Shown: positions 1 through 11,501, numbered from the stretch's first letter. The stretch: 64,000 nt of DNA from Madurella fahalii (GCA_029876055.1 CM056877.1:2666001-2730000); one strand, 5' to 3'. Program-made: numbers and translations. The notes: a model not told the origin generated them from the letters alone.

Positions 1-501
1 ATCGAAAGAACGAGAAGGACGAAGGGGAAGGATAGACGAACAGGTAACGAAAAGGGAAAAGGGAAAGAAACGAAACAACAGAAGCAAGAACATAGGATCT
101 CGGATATGGCTTGTAGCTCCCAGTGGCTGGACAGATCACAAGTTTTCAGAGACAGTGAAGGTTTACCTCGCTGCCGCCTACCCAGCAAGATGTACCACTG
201 AAACCGCCGGCAGTCCATAATGTCTCAGGACTGGTGAAGAGACAGTGATGCGCCCTCCTCACCTGTTACCGAACCCTTGGGTATCTAAGGGAACAATACC
301 AATAGTCTGTTGTACTCCGGTTGCACCTGACCCAATTAATGCAGATGCGACCAAGAACTGGAAATATATAGCCGCCCGTTGCCGTCCATGCTCCGCGAGT
401 AAAGAGAACAGGAAAAAAGAAGCAAAATGCAACCATGCCCAGCATCCCTGTGAACGAGATGCTGGTCTCCCTATTAAAACCATGTCCAGAATCGCCAACT
501 C
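1..501. other. Intergenic, 3' flank of the VPS9 gene
   Basis: I see no supportable gene here. The first 60-80 bases are purine-rich. Short open frames in this stretch lack recognisable protein features. It is probably the 3' untranslated and downstream region of the minus-strand VPS9 gene. Confidence 0.5.
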
Positions 502-3131
502 TTACGCCGACAGCGCGAGGCAGGCATCCACTGCCAATCCGACCCTACCGAAAGAGTCAGAAGCGGAACGTAGAGCGAGCGCTAGAGTCGGCACAACTTA
601 CCTCCCCTCCTTCTGATACACAACATCGCTGATGATTTCCCGGTCCAGATCTGGGAACATGCCCGCCAGCGTCTCCACCACGCTTGCGTGTTCGGCACGA
701 GAGAGTCGTTGCGCCTCTGCGACCTCGGCACTCGCCTGCCGTGCCGCTGCCTCCTCGGCCGACAACCGTTGCCGGGCGCGCAAATCGCCTTCAGCACGCT
801 CAGGCTGCGGGGTTCGTGCTGGGCTAGCGATGCTCGTGCTCGCGGCGGCTGCTGACGATGATGACGGTTCTTCGGAGAATATACGGCCGATGGTGCTTAA
901 CGGCTTTTGTATGGACCGGAGCAGACCGGTGATAGCCGCCTTCTCATCGCTCCCGCTGTACTCACCACTGTCGCGCGCGTCGTTCGACGAGATGGAGCGG
1001 CGGGGGCTCGCAGGACGCAGAGAGCCATCGGCGTCGAGGGAAGGTCGGGTGGAGGAAGACCCTGATCCTGCAGCAGCTAGCGGCCTTAACGAAGTTGACT
1101 TTTCAGACTGCGGAGGAGGCGGCGGCGGTGATTCGGAGCGATGTTTTTCTGCAATGGCTGAGACGGCAGCCTCAACATTCTGTTCAAACTCCTCGTCCGT
1201 GATGGTTAACGTGGTGCGGTCCATGTTCTCGATGAACTGGATGGCACCCATCTGTCTACTTGTTAGCCAAGGGGCAAGGTTGGGGGGACGTGGGGCAGCA
1301 GCATGCCAGTGAAGAAAGGTAGTAGCCAGCCTCCCCACCCAACTTCTCTTGGTTTCGGAACCTCAGGATATACTGGACATTTGACACTAGATGCTCTGGA
1401 TTTGCGTGCAACACAACGTATATAAGCATTGGCATGAACGAGTCGGCAGACGAGTCAGACTTTGAGTGCTTAAGTAGCCCTAAAGAATGTTAGTAGAGCA
1501 AGATATCGAGGTCGTGGAAGCTATGTACCGAAAATAACTTTGCAGCAATTCAGGACACATATGATTTTATCTCGCGGGGCTCGATAAGACTTGATCTTGA
1601 GCAACTCTGGGCCATGTCAGTGGAGGCGGCGCAAAGGGGAACAACATCTGGAGAGCGCACCTTGTTGCGCGAGTTTCAGGAATCGCTTTCCACTCTCGCT
1701 CACCGGTGGAATGTCAAGATGCTCCTCCCTAACCCAACTGTAGATATTAATCTTTTGGGAGAGAATCTCATCTCTTTCAACGTCTTCCTGATGCTGGCCT
1801 CGTCTTCCCGGGCCCATCGGTCGCTCACCACCCCTCTTCCTGGGCTTTGCTCCAGGTATGGGCTGAGGCGCTGGTATTGCCGGAGAGAAGGTTTGAGTAT
1901 ACAAGCGGTTCATGACGAGCTTCTCCATGCCCTCCCGGGCATTGTCAAATTCGGCGTCAGAGACGTCCCTCCACACCTCGCATTGGGCCATCTTGTTTGC
2001 GATGAAGACGAGGAAGTCACTGATGATCTTGACCTGCTCATGTACCATCCATTGTCGCTTTCCAAACTCGGACAAAAAAGACTTGAGGTACCTTGCGACC
2101 GGGTCGGCTTTTTTGTTGCGCAGCTGCTCCAAAAATCGATGGAAATCGAACGGCAACGGTGGCTCCGGCTCGGGTTCTGGAGGAGGCGGACGATGCAATG
2201 AGGCGATTGGAGACATGGGCGAATCGGTGCTGCGCAAATCGTCTTGAGAGCGCCCAGGACCGGCGCCGTAAACTGAGTCGTCTTTCGGCGGGACCGGGGG
2301 CCCCTGATCGTCCTTCTCTTTTTCCTTCAGCCGTGCACTCGCAGGGGATGAAGTGGATAACCGGAGACCCTGCATCTCTTGAAACTGCTGGGAGATGTTA
2401 GGGGCGAGGGGCTCAAGGCTTGATTTTCGAGGCGGGTGCTGGATGGAGCTGCCCAGGAAGGGTGGCGCCATCTCCAACCTCGGGCTCATGACCTCGTCGA
2501 CTCCGGGGCCGCCGCCGTCCTCGCTAAACTGTTCCATGATACTCTGAATCTCCGACCTGGACCCACGCTCTTGCTCGTCCTCACTGGCATACCTCCTCTC
2601 ATCGTAGGCGCCATCGGATCTGGTCGGCGAGACGTCGGAGGATCCATACCTAGACCGGGTGGCCGAGGTGGACGGGGCACGTGAAGGAGGTCGAGAAGAG
2701 ATGGGAGTTTGCGGTGTGGGATCGACGTAATCTCTCGACTCGGTCGTTAGATACTGCACGGCGGTTGTGGTTACCGGCGAGGTGATTGGTTTTAGGGTCG
2801 CAATCGAAGAGGACATGTGGTCACCCGCATCTTCCACAGGTCTTTCTTTGCCCATCGCCTGGTCATTAACAACGGGAGGAATATCCGACGGGCCATCGAC
2901 TCGGTGGGTAGCGACATGATCGCGGAGATCTAGCAAGTCATCCTCCTCGGTAGGGCTCCGCGGCGCATTGATTCGCGCTCCATCGGGCGGTGACTCAGTT
3001 TTGGAGGTTTCTAGAGCGCCTGCAGACAGGCTGTTCGAGACGGACGCTAGCTCTCCATCCTTCTGTATCAACGCCACTTGATGAATGCCAGGTCGGCTCG
3101 GAGAGATTGCTTCCTGGCTGTGGGGAGACAT
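502..3131 (-). CDS. VPS9: VPS9-domain Rab5-type guanine nucleotide exchange factor with C-terminal CUE domain
   Basis: Five exons: 3131-1661, 1606-1529, 1479-1307, 1251-602 and 544-502, about 804 aa, phase-consistent at every junction. Vps9 proteins activate Rab5/Vps21 GTPases on endosomes for transport to the vacuole; the CUE domain binds ubiquitin. The first exon is a long Ser/Pro-rich region followed by a helical bundle (LEQLRNKKADPVARYLKSFL). The VPS9 core spans exons 1-4, with motifs such as YRAPRDKIICVLNCCKVI, NPEHLVSNVQYI and GEAGYYLSSL. A C-terminal CUE domain (MFPDLDREIISDVV) ends in VDACLALSA. The third intron (1306-1252) is GC-AG. The start is uncertain: 3131 is the first ATG in frame, the frame stays open upstream to about 3368, and an upstream exon is possible. 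Family assignment is strong; the symbol follows yeast. Confidence 0.9.
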
Positions 3132-4024
3132 GCAAGGGACCCAGGGCGATGTACTTGTCCGAGACGGAGCCGCGTCGCAGTGCTGCGAAAGAAGGCTTGA
3201 ACACAGGCGTTTAGGTGAGGGATTCTGAAGTGAGGGATTAAGCGTGCCCGGAGAGCAAGAGTAACCGTTTGCGCTTTGCTTCAAGAAAATCGAGCCGGAC
3301 CTGGCCGATATGTTGAGTCCAACTGTTGTTGAGTTCCAGGCTGCCAGGCTTGGCTGGGCATTGCCCACAAAGCCACAAGGGTCTTGATCATGGTGGGGTT
3401 CCGCCTGGAACTTCCGAAGAATTCCCGCCAGTGGATGGTGGGGCTAAGTATCTGTAAAGGTAACTTAGGTTATGAAGCCTTATGACTTCCCCGTCCCGCT
3501 CCTGGAGGCCTGAAGTGGATGCTTCTGTAACCGTATGATGCACTCTCCGGCTGCTTGTGATTGATTGACCACCGACCGGCTGATGCGAGAGCACCACTCT
3601 TCCAGCTTTGCTACTTTCCACGTCGTCGCTCGCAAAACGTTCTCAGCGGCGTCTCCGCTACATTGTCGGGTTCATCACAAGCAGCGACTTGGGAGCGCCC
3701 ATGCACTGTAACCGCCTCCTCTTGAAGTACTTTCCAACCGTTTCCTTCCAAGACGGACGCGGGGCAGGGGCCTGTCCGGTGACAAATTTTCTTAGTCCAA
3801 TTGAGGGGTTTCTTGGACTATCGGCCGACTGCTTTTGCGACCAACACCCTTCTGGCAAGCATTCACGATTCTCTAAGTGAATCCTGCCAACTTGTAGGCT
3901 CATCAAAGAACTGGTCAACTGGAAAGTAACAGACACGAGTAATCCATTTCCACCAAGCATATCACCCAGTCATCATGACTACATACGGAACGCCACCGCC
4001 AGGCATGACCAAGTCGGACGTCAA
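3132..4024. other. Intergenic, between two minus-strand genes
   Basis: This holds the 5' region of the VPS9 gene and the 3' flank of the small stress-type gene. The minus-strand frame leading into the VPS9 gene stays open to about 3368 but starts with GTG, so part of this stretch may be 5' coding sequence or an upstream exon. I see nothing else convincing. Confidence 0.4.
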
Positions 4025-4497
4025 TCAGTTGCCCGAGAACAGGCCGCCAAACCCGCTCGACTTCTTCTCTTCCTCCTTCTTGCCAGGGAAATCTTTGCCG
4101 GTACCCTTCTGGTACTGGCCTCTGATGGCGTCGGCAATGAACCTGTCCTTGGCTTGTTCGGCCGCGTTCTCATTGTTTTGAGGGCCTTGCTTGAGGATGT
4201 TCTCCTGGACCCAGTCAATTCCTGTTATCGACATCTCATTAGCTCCTGATTCCACTCGTCGTGATGAGCGGCACGCAATAATCTCTCAATCATGAATATC
4301 AGCGCCGCAAACGGAGTGTAGGTACCCTTGTCAAGCGCGTCCTCCTTCTTCTCGCTCTCCGGGCCACCGCCTGCAAGCCCGTGGAGCTTGTCCATAAGAC
4401 TGCTGGAGCCCGATGAGTCCCTTTGCTGCCCCTGCGAATGGGGCTTGTTGTCCTGGTTGCCAGTTGCCTGGCCGGTCATCTTGTTGATGAAATCCAT
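4025..4497 (-). CDS. Small hydrophilic stress-response-like protein, function unknown
   Basis: Two exons (4497-4326 and 4221-4025) joined across a 104-bp GT-AG intron give 122 aa. The N-terminus (MDFINKMTGQ) is followed by a Gln/Ser/Gly-rich low-complexity half. The second half has a repeated negatively charged, helix-prone pattern (DKGIDWVQENILKQGPQNNE, then DRFIADAIRGQYQKGTG). The C-terminus is Lys-rich and ends in a Phe/Gly motif (SGFGGLFSGN). It has no signal peptide or membrane segment. Small proteins of this composition are common in filamentous ascomycetes and are often annotated as stress- or DNA-damage-responsive; that link is from memory and unproven here. The gene structure is well supported by the splice sites and the phase match. 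Confidence 0.75.
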
Positions 4498-5589
4498 TGC
4501 GTCGATGATGTGCCGGAAACTCTGTTAAGTGTTTGGGTTCACTTGAATGCCAAACCAGAAGATGGACTCGAAGACGTTATATAGCTGAGGGATAAATGCG
4601 AGGTGGAGATACAGTTTCAGCTGGGTTGGACAGGATACCGTGAGACAGCGGCAACCTCTGTTGATGTGTGAGCGAATCGATGAGAAGTTTCGTGCTTGGC
4701 AGAGCTTGTACAAGTTCTTGGCCTTGGATCTGACCCTCATGGAGACCAGTGGTTTCCTTTGTGATGACCAAATTAGGTTGGAGCAGGCAAGATGAGCTGC
4801 GGGGAAGCCACTCGCTCAGCTCCCGCCTCCCGGAATTTGCCTGCTATATCGATGATGCCACCAAACATGACACCACCAAACATGACAAAGGGAAAGACCT
4901 TGGCTCAGTAGATAATATAGTGAACGGGGGTGCAGAACTACATGGAGACCCCGGACGATGACGGAATTGGAGGGCCATGGCAACATCGACGCTGCAAATG
5001 GGAGAAGATCAGCTCATCCGCAGGCAGATGTCATGGAGTCAGTGCCGCAAAACGCTAAGTCGCAGATGGGGTGGGTCATGGTTCCCCATTAGTGCGCGAT
5101 CTCTCAGGCGAAAAGCTTGCGTTGTGTACAGATCTTGGTAGCCATGTCCTGAGGTTTATTATACTAACCCCTGAAGCCGGAAACCGTGGTGAGGTCGTAT
5201 CGAAGCCCCGGTCGCACCCCAGTACGATGGGTGCACAGGGGTCTGCGGCCCGTTGCACGGACCAACCTTAACCGGGGTGTCTCGCAACCACTGCTCTACA
5301 GTAGCATCTCCGGTCCGGTCCCCACAGCTAAATGCACTCGAGGTCGCCGAAGAAGCCGCAACTCTCCTAGCCTCGAGGTTGACACACCTTCAGACAGGAT
5401 TCTGCTGTCGAGCTTTGTACGGCACGGCATCGTCTCCGCATCGACTATAAGCCGCTACCTGATCACTGTTCCCGCAGCAGTCCTCACTCAATCCCGTCTG
5501 TCGGAAATCAATCCGCCCAGATTCCCCACCATCCGTCTCCAACTCTCGAAACTTCCATCATACCCACCGCCTCGTACAACCAAATCACG
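4498..5589. other. Intergenic between divergent genes
   Basis: This is the shared upstream region of the minus-strand stress-type gene and the plus-strand haem-protein gene. A short direct repeat (two copies of accaaacatgacacc, differing slightly) lies near 4858-4883. I see no coding sequence that I can support. Confidence 0.4.
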
Positions 5590-6212
5590 ATGGACTACGT
5601 CCAGCAACGGGTCGCGCAAGCCGCGTCCAGCCCGGACACCTCGTCCAAGTAAGCATCCCGTTCCCGCTTTCCCCTGGCCCAGACCCAAAGCCAAAAACCC
5701 TCATATACTAATCCGTCTTCGCGCCCCCGCTCCGCAGCGCACTCTTCACGCCTCTCAACGCCCTCCTCCTCTCCCTCCTCCTCTACACGGCCTACGCCTT
5801 CCTCAAACCGGCCCCGCCGCCGTCCATCCCCAAGGAGGAGCCCGCCACCGTCTTCCGCACCTTCACGCCGCGCACGCTGCTCCCCTACAACGGCGAGAAC
5901 GGCATGCCCGTGTACCTGGCCGTGCGCGGGCGCGTGTTCGACGTGACGCGCGGCCGCAACTTCTACGGCCCCGGCGGGCCCTACGCCAACTTTGCCGGCC
6001 GCGACGCCTCGCGCGGCCTGGCCTGCGGCAGCTTCGACGAGTCCATGCTGACCAAGGACCTGGACGGCCCGCTGGACACGCTGGCAGATCTGGGCGGCGA
6101 GGAGATGGAGGCGCTGCGGGGGTGGGAGGAGAGGTTCGAGGAGAAGTATCTTGTGGTCGGCCGGTTGGTGCCGGTTGGGGAGGAGGAGGAGGAGAAGGGG
6201 GAGGAGAAATAA
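5590..6212 (+). CDS. DAP1: Dap1/MAPR-family cytochrome b5-like haem-binding protein
   Basis: Exons 5590-5648 and 5738-6212 give 177 aa. The start ATG (MDYVQQRVAQ) is followed by an 89-bp GT-AG intron. A single N-terminal membrane helix (LNALLLSLLLYTAYAFL) precedes a cytochrome b5-like domain starting near residue 55 (FRTFTPRTLLPYNGE). The MAPR signature follows: VYLAVRGRVFDVT, then YGPGGPYANFAGRDASRGLA, which carries the tyrosines that bind haem in PGRMC1/Dap1. The C-terminus is Glu/Lys-rich. Family members sit in the endoplasmic reticulum membrane and support the cytochrome P450 sterol demethylase (Erg11), affecting azole tolerance. That role is inferred from the family. Length and domain order are typical. 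Confidence 0.92.
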
Positions 6213-6213
6213 A

Positions 6214-6227
6214 GGGGGGGGGGGGGG
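6214..6227. repeat. Homopolymer G14
   Basis: Fourteen consecutive G lie two bases after the stop codon of the Dap1 gene. This is potential G-quadruplex or slippage DNA in the 3' UTR, and also a place where the assembly could be miscounted. Confidence 0.9.
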
Positions 6228-6463
6228 CGCGTCTGGGAGTTGCGTGGAGAAGTGGCTGAGGACGGACCGGGCTGGTTTTGATGAGGTGTGGTGGGAGGTG
6301 AGGGCTGGAGGTGCGTTTGTTGGAATGAGCCTAGACTGCTTAGGGGAGATCGTGTGGAAAGGGTTGGGAAAGGAACGAGGCTGTGTTTTTCTGTCCGGGC
6401 TGAGCACGAGTTCAGAAGTCAGGGATTGCACTTTTAAAGACTATGAGACGCTTTTTACGACGC

Positions 6464-6733
6464 CTACTTGTGGTACGGGTAGATAATGACATGGGTAGTC
6501 TTTGTAATGGATGGCGTCGACCGCCGTGTTGGGCACAAACTTGAGTCCCGTGTCTTTGCCAAGTACGCAGTGAAACACGCAGTCAGCTGAGCGGTTGCCA
6601 GCGTCGACTCGAGCAAGCGCACGTGGCGCGCCAGCACCTCGGCATTGGGTGAGTGCGAGAGGTAGTTTGGATCGAACGCGAGTCCGCCGTGGAAGTCAAG
6701 GTGCACCGAGCCGTGTAATATGGGTTGTTTCAA
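6464..6733 (-). pseudogene. GMC oxidoreductase C-terminal relic
   Basis: The minus strand reads GSVHLDFHGGLAFDPNYLSH followed by AEVLARHVRLLEST. This matches the typical C-terminal substrate-binding segment of glucose-methanol-choline oxidoreductases (GSVHL...FDPNYLSHP.D.EVLARHVRFLE). The FAD-binding N-terminus and the catalytic His/Asn block are not visible, and the frame then runs out without the family's HPAGTCAM motif. I read it as a decayed fragment; a larger broken gene extending towards 7080 is possible but not demonstrable by eye. Confidence 0.45.
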
Positions 6734-8144
6734 GAGTACGGCGTGGTGAAGTACTTCTCAGAACCGTTCGCAGCAAGGGGAACGAGCCGCCGGGCACGAC
6801 GGTAGACCGCCCATCCTGGTTGATGAATCTATGACTGACCGCACACGGGACTCATGTGCCATAGCGTAAGCCGCTGTCTTCTTGTCTTCCGCCTCGGACT
6901 TGGCTACCGACGGCAAGCTCAGTAGGGTCTGCTCAAGGTCCTGCTCTCCGTTCTCCCTGTCGATACAGCTGAGGGGATGTGCGCTACGGTGTTCATATTG
7001 TGGTTGGAAAAAGGGCCGGCCAGCCTGGTGATGTAGAGTTGCATGGCGTTGCCGAGAGTGGCCTGCCACCCCCGAGTGCATGCCCCGATTGTGCTATAGC
7101 GATGTTTCCCGTTGTCGACTGTCTTAAATTATACAATGCATATGGGGCGGTTCTGCAGGTTCTTACCAACATGTAGGTGCCGACGACTACGTTTATGCGG
7201 AGCTAGCTTGCGAATTACGCACCTCCAAGGCCAGACAACTCCATGATCCGGAGCGATTGAAGGTGCCAGCGGAATGTTAGACCTTCTTGCTAGCAGAAAC
7301 AGCCGCCTCTGATAACGAGGTAGTCGAAACTCCGGAGCCATAACAACTAGTTGGAAGTGCCACAAAGTCTCCGTTGCTGACTTCGGCAGAGACAGATCGA
7401 GAATGCCTGAATACGGCCAGAAGCCCTCGCAGGATCGCCTGTTAGGCCGATAGAGGGTCCTTGCATGTTAGTTAATTCATCGTGCATTAGCTATGAGAGG
7501 CAACCTCAAATCAGGCATCTTACTTACCTTGTTAGAAAAGAATACGTAAATATCCCAATGTTGCAATGCTACAGAAATTGTTTTGCCCGTGCCGACCAAA
7601 CTCGCCTCTTGACTGTGGGCTACAACCCGCATGCCGCGCGCACCATCCCGTGGGAACCGGGATCTCACCGAGTACTAACTTGTGCTATGTTCTGAACCAC
7701 CGATTAAACCTGTAGCATGTGGCTAGCTTGTTTCTCCATGGCAGCGGATGATGCGATGTGTGATTTACCTCTAGCGATCTTCGCGAGATGGAGAACACGC
7801 AACGACTTGGAAGTCTGTTATGATGGCTAGTAGGGAAGAAGATTACTACAATAGGAAACAATTCGGATGCCCTGAGGGATGAAAACGAGCAGATCTATTC
7901 ATCATTTAATTATACTTCTATGTCGTCGTGGTGCCCCTCCCCGGACTCCGATCTCCATCCCCGTCCGACATGATACTATAGTAGTGTATATCTCAAAAGG
8001 AAAGACTTTCCAAATCAAAGCCCGCCTTGCCCATTATGACCCAGTGCCATGCAAGTAACCTGAACCGTGTAACTATACAAAAGGAATGTAAGAAAGTTCG
8101 AAACAATCAACCTAGGTTCCCTGACAACCCTCAGTTCACACAAC
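6734..8144. other. Intergenic, possibly containing decayed GMC oxidoreductase sequence
   Basis: I recognise no intact gene. Short open frames on both strands look non-coding. The 6758-7081 part may derive from the same broken GMC gene as the neighbouring relic, but I could not align it convincingly. The stretch from 7700 to 8144 is AT-richer and includes the 3' flank of the secreted-protein gene. Confidence 0.35.
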
Positions 8145-8576
8145 TTAGTAGTTGGCGACGCAGTAGGGGATCCCGTTGAGGTAATCGCAGTGCGAGCCGT
8201 TCGGGCAGTCGCCGACGAACTGGAGGACGTTCTGCGTGTCGCAGACCTGGATGGCGTAGGGGCCGAAGCACTGGTACTTGCCCGGGGTGGAGCAGGGCTC
8301 GCCGGGGCTCTGGCCGGGGCGGCCGTTGCGGGCCTCCACCTTGGGCTTGGTGCAGAAGGGGAGGGTGAAGCCGTTCTGGGGCAGGTCCTCGCACGAGGTG
8401 CCCTCGGGGCAGGGGCCGACAAGCTCCCACTTGCCCTGGATGTTGCAGATCTCGATGCCCGAGTTGGGGGTTGTGCAGCGGTAGGTGCCAAAGGTGCACT
8501 CAGTCCCGGTGCGCTTCTCCGAGGGGTGGGCGATGGCGCCGGCGGCGAGAGCAAGGAGGGCGGTGGCGTACTTCAT
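8145..8576 (-). CDS. Secreted cysteine-rich protein with two tandem six-cysteine repeats
   Basis: A single exon of 143 aa. A clear signal peptide (MKYATALLALAAGAIAHP) is followed by a likely KR processing site. The mature part has two copies of a six-cysteine module: C-TFGTYR-C-X9-C-X10-C-X5-C-X14-C, and C-STPGKYQ-C-X8-C-X10-C-X5-C-X8-C, separated by a Gly/Pro linker. Each repeat carries the same pattern (TYRC/KYQC, IEIC/IQVC, VGPC/VGDC, PFC/PYC). The spacing resembles small fungal carbohydrate-binding modules such as the CBM19-like chitin-binding fold, but I cannot prove that. It is most likely an extracellular wall- or polysaccharide-binding protein or an effector-like secreted protein. Start and stop are unambiguous. 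Confidence 0.85.
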   Translation of the reverse strand: MKYATALLALAAGAIAHPSEKRTGTECTFGTYRCTTPNSGIEICNIQGKWELVGPCPEGTSCEDLPQNGFTLPFCTKPKVEARNGRPGQSPGEPCSTPGKYQCFGPYAIQVCDTQNVLQFVGDCPNGSHCDYLNGIPYCVANY

Positions 8577-9397
8577 TTTGATTTGAGGTTTGGTGGTCTT
8601 GTGCTGGTTGGTGCACTCAAGTTGTCTGAGAAATATGTGTGTGGGTGTGGGTGAGTGTGTTTGAGAGTGTGCGCGTGTGTTTGTATGCGGATGATGAGCA
8701 AGTCCAGGAGGTTAGAGATGAGCTGGTGAACATCATCTTATACTTTTCGGCGGTCTACGATATCTCGTGCTCGTCACGCCAATGCATTTCCCGCCATCAC
8801 GAGACCGCTCCACCACATCGCCCGTCCTATTGACTCAGACCTCGCATTGTTTACTAGTCTGGCGACACGAAGCCCAAGCCCCGCATAGAGGCTTTGACGC
8901 TAGCAGCGAATCACCCGCAAGAGGTTAGCAGTGAGATGTTGAGGATTCCATACTCGGAGCTATGCTTAGAAGGCGGTGTATTAGGTTAGAGACGCTGCCG
9001 CTGGGAATCCGGGAGCGCGGCTCTGGCCAAGATTGGCTCACGACCAACCTGTACGTAAGAAAATGGCGCTCTTTGGGGTTATATTGGAGGGTTGTGGGCA
9101 TCGGGCTGGAAGGGCTGATCCCGGCTGTGCGGACACGAGCAACTCAGTGTCAACGCGCGATACGTACCAGGGCCAATACGATGACAGCCTATTTTTAGAG
9201 CGCCACCTGGCTTGGGGAACCTGGGAACACGAACGCCATGTCCAAAATACGGACGCCAGTCATCGTAAGTGAGCAGATATCGATCTTGGCCACCGTCATC
9301 AAGGCCCAATATTTCCCCGATGCGATCCAACCTGTTGATGGAGAAGCAAGCCAGATGCTGCCAAATTGCCGGGGAGAAGTGATGTTGCTGCAAACAT
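8577..9397. other. Intergenic, promoter side of the secreted-protein gene
   Basis: A (GT)-rich tract (gtgtgtgggtgtgggtgagtg) lies at about 8635-8680, just upstream of the minus-strand secreted-protein gene. I see no supportable gene. Confidence 0.4.
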
Positions 9398-9544
9398 ACA
9401 CCTCCGCGCTCTTAGCTGTTAGTGCGGCCGGGGTGCCCTGTGTTTGGGTGACTACACCAATTCCTGTTGTTACTAACAGTGGGCCCCATGGTCACACCAA
9501 CCCAACCAAGCCTGGAGGTGTGCGTGTACTGTATAATACAGTAC
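9398..9544. repeat. Nested inverted repeats (MITE-like hairpin) with a 19-bp palindrome
   Basis: Three pairs of complementary arms are visible: ACACCTCC (9398-9405) with GGAGGTGT (9514-9521); inside it CTGTTAGT (9416-9423) with ACTAACAG (9472-9479); and next to it a perfect palindrome GTACTGTA-TAA-TACAGTAC (9526-9544). Together they could fold into a long hairpin. A miniature transposon remnant or an RNA stem are both possible; no coding potential is seen. Confidence 0.5.
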
Positions 9545-9623
9545 AGAATACACCACCTCAAGTGTTTTGTGCCCGCCCTACTACATCGGCGCTCAACAGA
9601 CCAATAAAAGTTAAATATCTTGC

Positions 9624-10066
9624 TCATATTATCAGCATAAACCTACTTTTAAAGTAATATAGAACTGTATGATGATAAAATGAATATATAATTCGCACGT
9701 ACATTACAATCATGGAGGGTTGATAAAACCAGGGTTTTGACGGGAACAGGTGATCGATGGCCCTTAGAGGGCGCAACGAAGCTGAGAGACACCCACGACC
9801 AACGGCGCCGGCCATAGAGCAGATGACATGGTAGATCTCACCGACATATGAGACAATCTCACAGCAATCCTCTTTCACTGTCATGTCCAACCACCCGCAC
9901 CCTTGGTGAAACACGACGTCTGAGCCGTGGTAGCTTTCATCCCACGGGTTCCATTTTGCGCCTCCGGAGTGTAGACGTCTATCAGCTTGTAGTGTTTTGA
10001 TTTTGGACGGTGTGTGAATTGCCTCGTACATAACACGGAAGCTTCCCCGATCCGAGCGGACGCAGC
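9624..10066 (-). CDS. Possible exon of a hypothetical cysteine-containing protein
   Basis: Behind a good acceptor (CTGTTGTAG ending at 10067) the minus strand reads CVRSDRGSFRVMYEAIHTP, and further on GCGWLDMTVKEDCCEIV and YHVICSMAGAVGRGC. The spread of cysteines and the acceptor suggest a real 3' exon of a small, perhaps secreted, fungal protein. The region beyond about 9790 becomes AT-rich and non-coding in character, so the true stop may be earlier, after another intron. I found no convincing upstream exon and do not recognise the family. Confidence 0.3.
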
Positions 10067-11501
10067 CTACAACAGATAGTTATGATTTCATGTGTTAATG
10101 ATATCTTAGAATTCGCTAACTTAAGATAAGTAGGTGGTAATTATTCTTTCAGAGTCCTTCCTTACATTGACCATTTCAACCTTCCGTACCCGGTCGCAAG
10201 AGACATATTCCCTCCAACAGCGCTTGATATCGTACCACACTTGTTGGATGCTGGTATGTACCTGTGCCATCCAAGTCCTCGCCTAACAGAATAGACGAAG
10301 TTTTGGCTGCTCTCCTAGAACATATCAAGAGCTTTGGAACTGAGTCGAGAATTGAGCAAGATCTCAGGAAAGCCGCATTTAACGACGCTGCTCAAATTTT
10401 TCCAGAATCATCATCTTCTGTGCCGGCCTCTGTGACGAGAATACCATACCTCTGCTAGTGGTGCAATTAGTCTTCTCGTTCCGAATCCCTCGAGTCTAAA
10501 GTACTTCCAGATCACCGCCGCACATACGATGCAGGGTGGGAATTGTGCAGGAACCTATCGTGGTTGAAGTGCCAGACATCCTCCCGCCGGGTAGGACACC
10601 CGAGTTGATGGAGGTAGGGTAAGATCAGTGGCCAAGTTGACACAGAAGGTGATAAAATCCTGATGAAGAGATACCGTAGCTTCTCCAATATGGTATTATG
10701 GTATAAGCGGTTTAGTTGGCGGCGCTGAATCACATGTACCGGGCCTTCATCAGCATCCAGGAAAGGTGGCTGATGGAATGTTATCGTTGCCGGGGTTGGA
10801 GTAGGTGTCGTCTTTAGGTATCTATTCGGACGTGTTAGAAGATGCGTAGGAGGGAGTTTCTGGGATGGAAGCATAAATGGAAGAAAGCAACCTGTTGCAA
10901 TGAACCGGCATGATCATACAATCTCCGTGCTGCCCAGCATCTTGATGATTCTGCCTTATGCGTCTGCCTTATGTGAAGTCACTGGGCTGCCAAACCCAAT
11001 TGGACAGGACCGGTGGAAACAGACCCGTTGAGAGGAGAGATTCTACAAGTGCTCTTTTGTTGGTCACCGTACAATGCCAGAGCGCCGATCGGGGCTGTGC
11101 TTTGGAAGTTGGTGCGGCCAATCCAACCTCGCGTGTTGCCGCGCAATTCAGCAGCAGTGAGGCCAACAATGTCTAAACCCCGCGTCCTTCTCTTCCAACA
11201 AGACTCCTTTGACCGGATACAAGACCATCATTGCATCATAAATCGGTAGCTAGCGTCTTTGAGTGGTGGAATTCACGGAGTCTTGTAACACACCCACCAG
11301 AAGAGTGGCCCCAACCGATGCACCAATACCTGACAACAAGCTGACCACGAGAGGCAACCTTGATATGACATAGCAGCGTTCTATATGCTTTTTAAATCCC
11401 CCCCCGCATCTGCCCAGTCGCCCTACTCATGTCTCCCCAAGCTCCCTCACCGTCTTTACGATAATACTCATTCACACCGTACAACTTGAAGAGCCTGTAA
11501 C
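10067..11501. other. Intergenic
   Basis: I see no recognisable gene. An open frame at 10264-10458 (plus) has no family features. The last 150 bases before 11502 are pyrimidine-rich (cccccccgc, ctccctcaccg), as expected for a fungal promoter upstream of the plus-strand gene. Confidence 0.4.

Noticed and set aside
598..1338. A separate 246-aa minus-strand gene
   Set aside because: Its first ~30 residues are intron translation. The rest is the fourth exon of the VPS9-domain gene, which continues after a 57-bp intron to 502.
5186..6259. A 357-aa plus-strand reading frame
   Set aside because: It is Arg/Pro-rich translation of the wrong frame over the Dap1 gene; the Dap1 frame has the domain motifs and correct splice sites.
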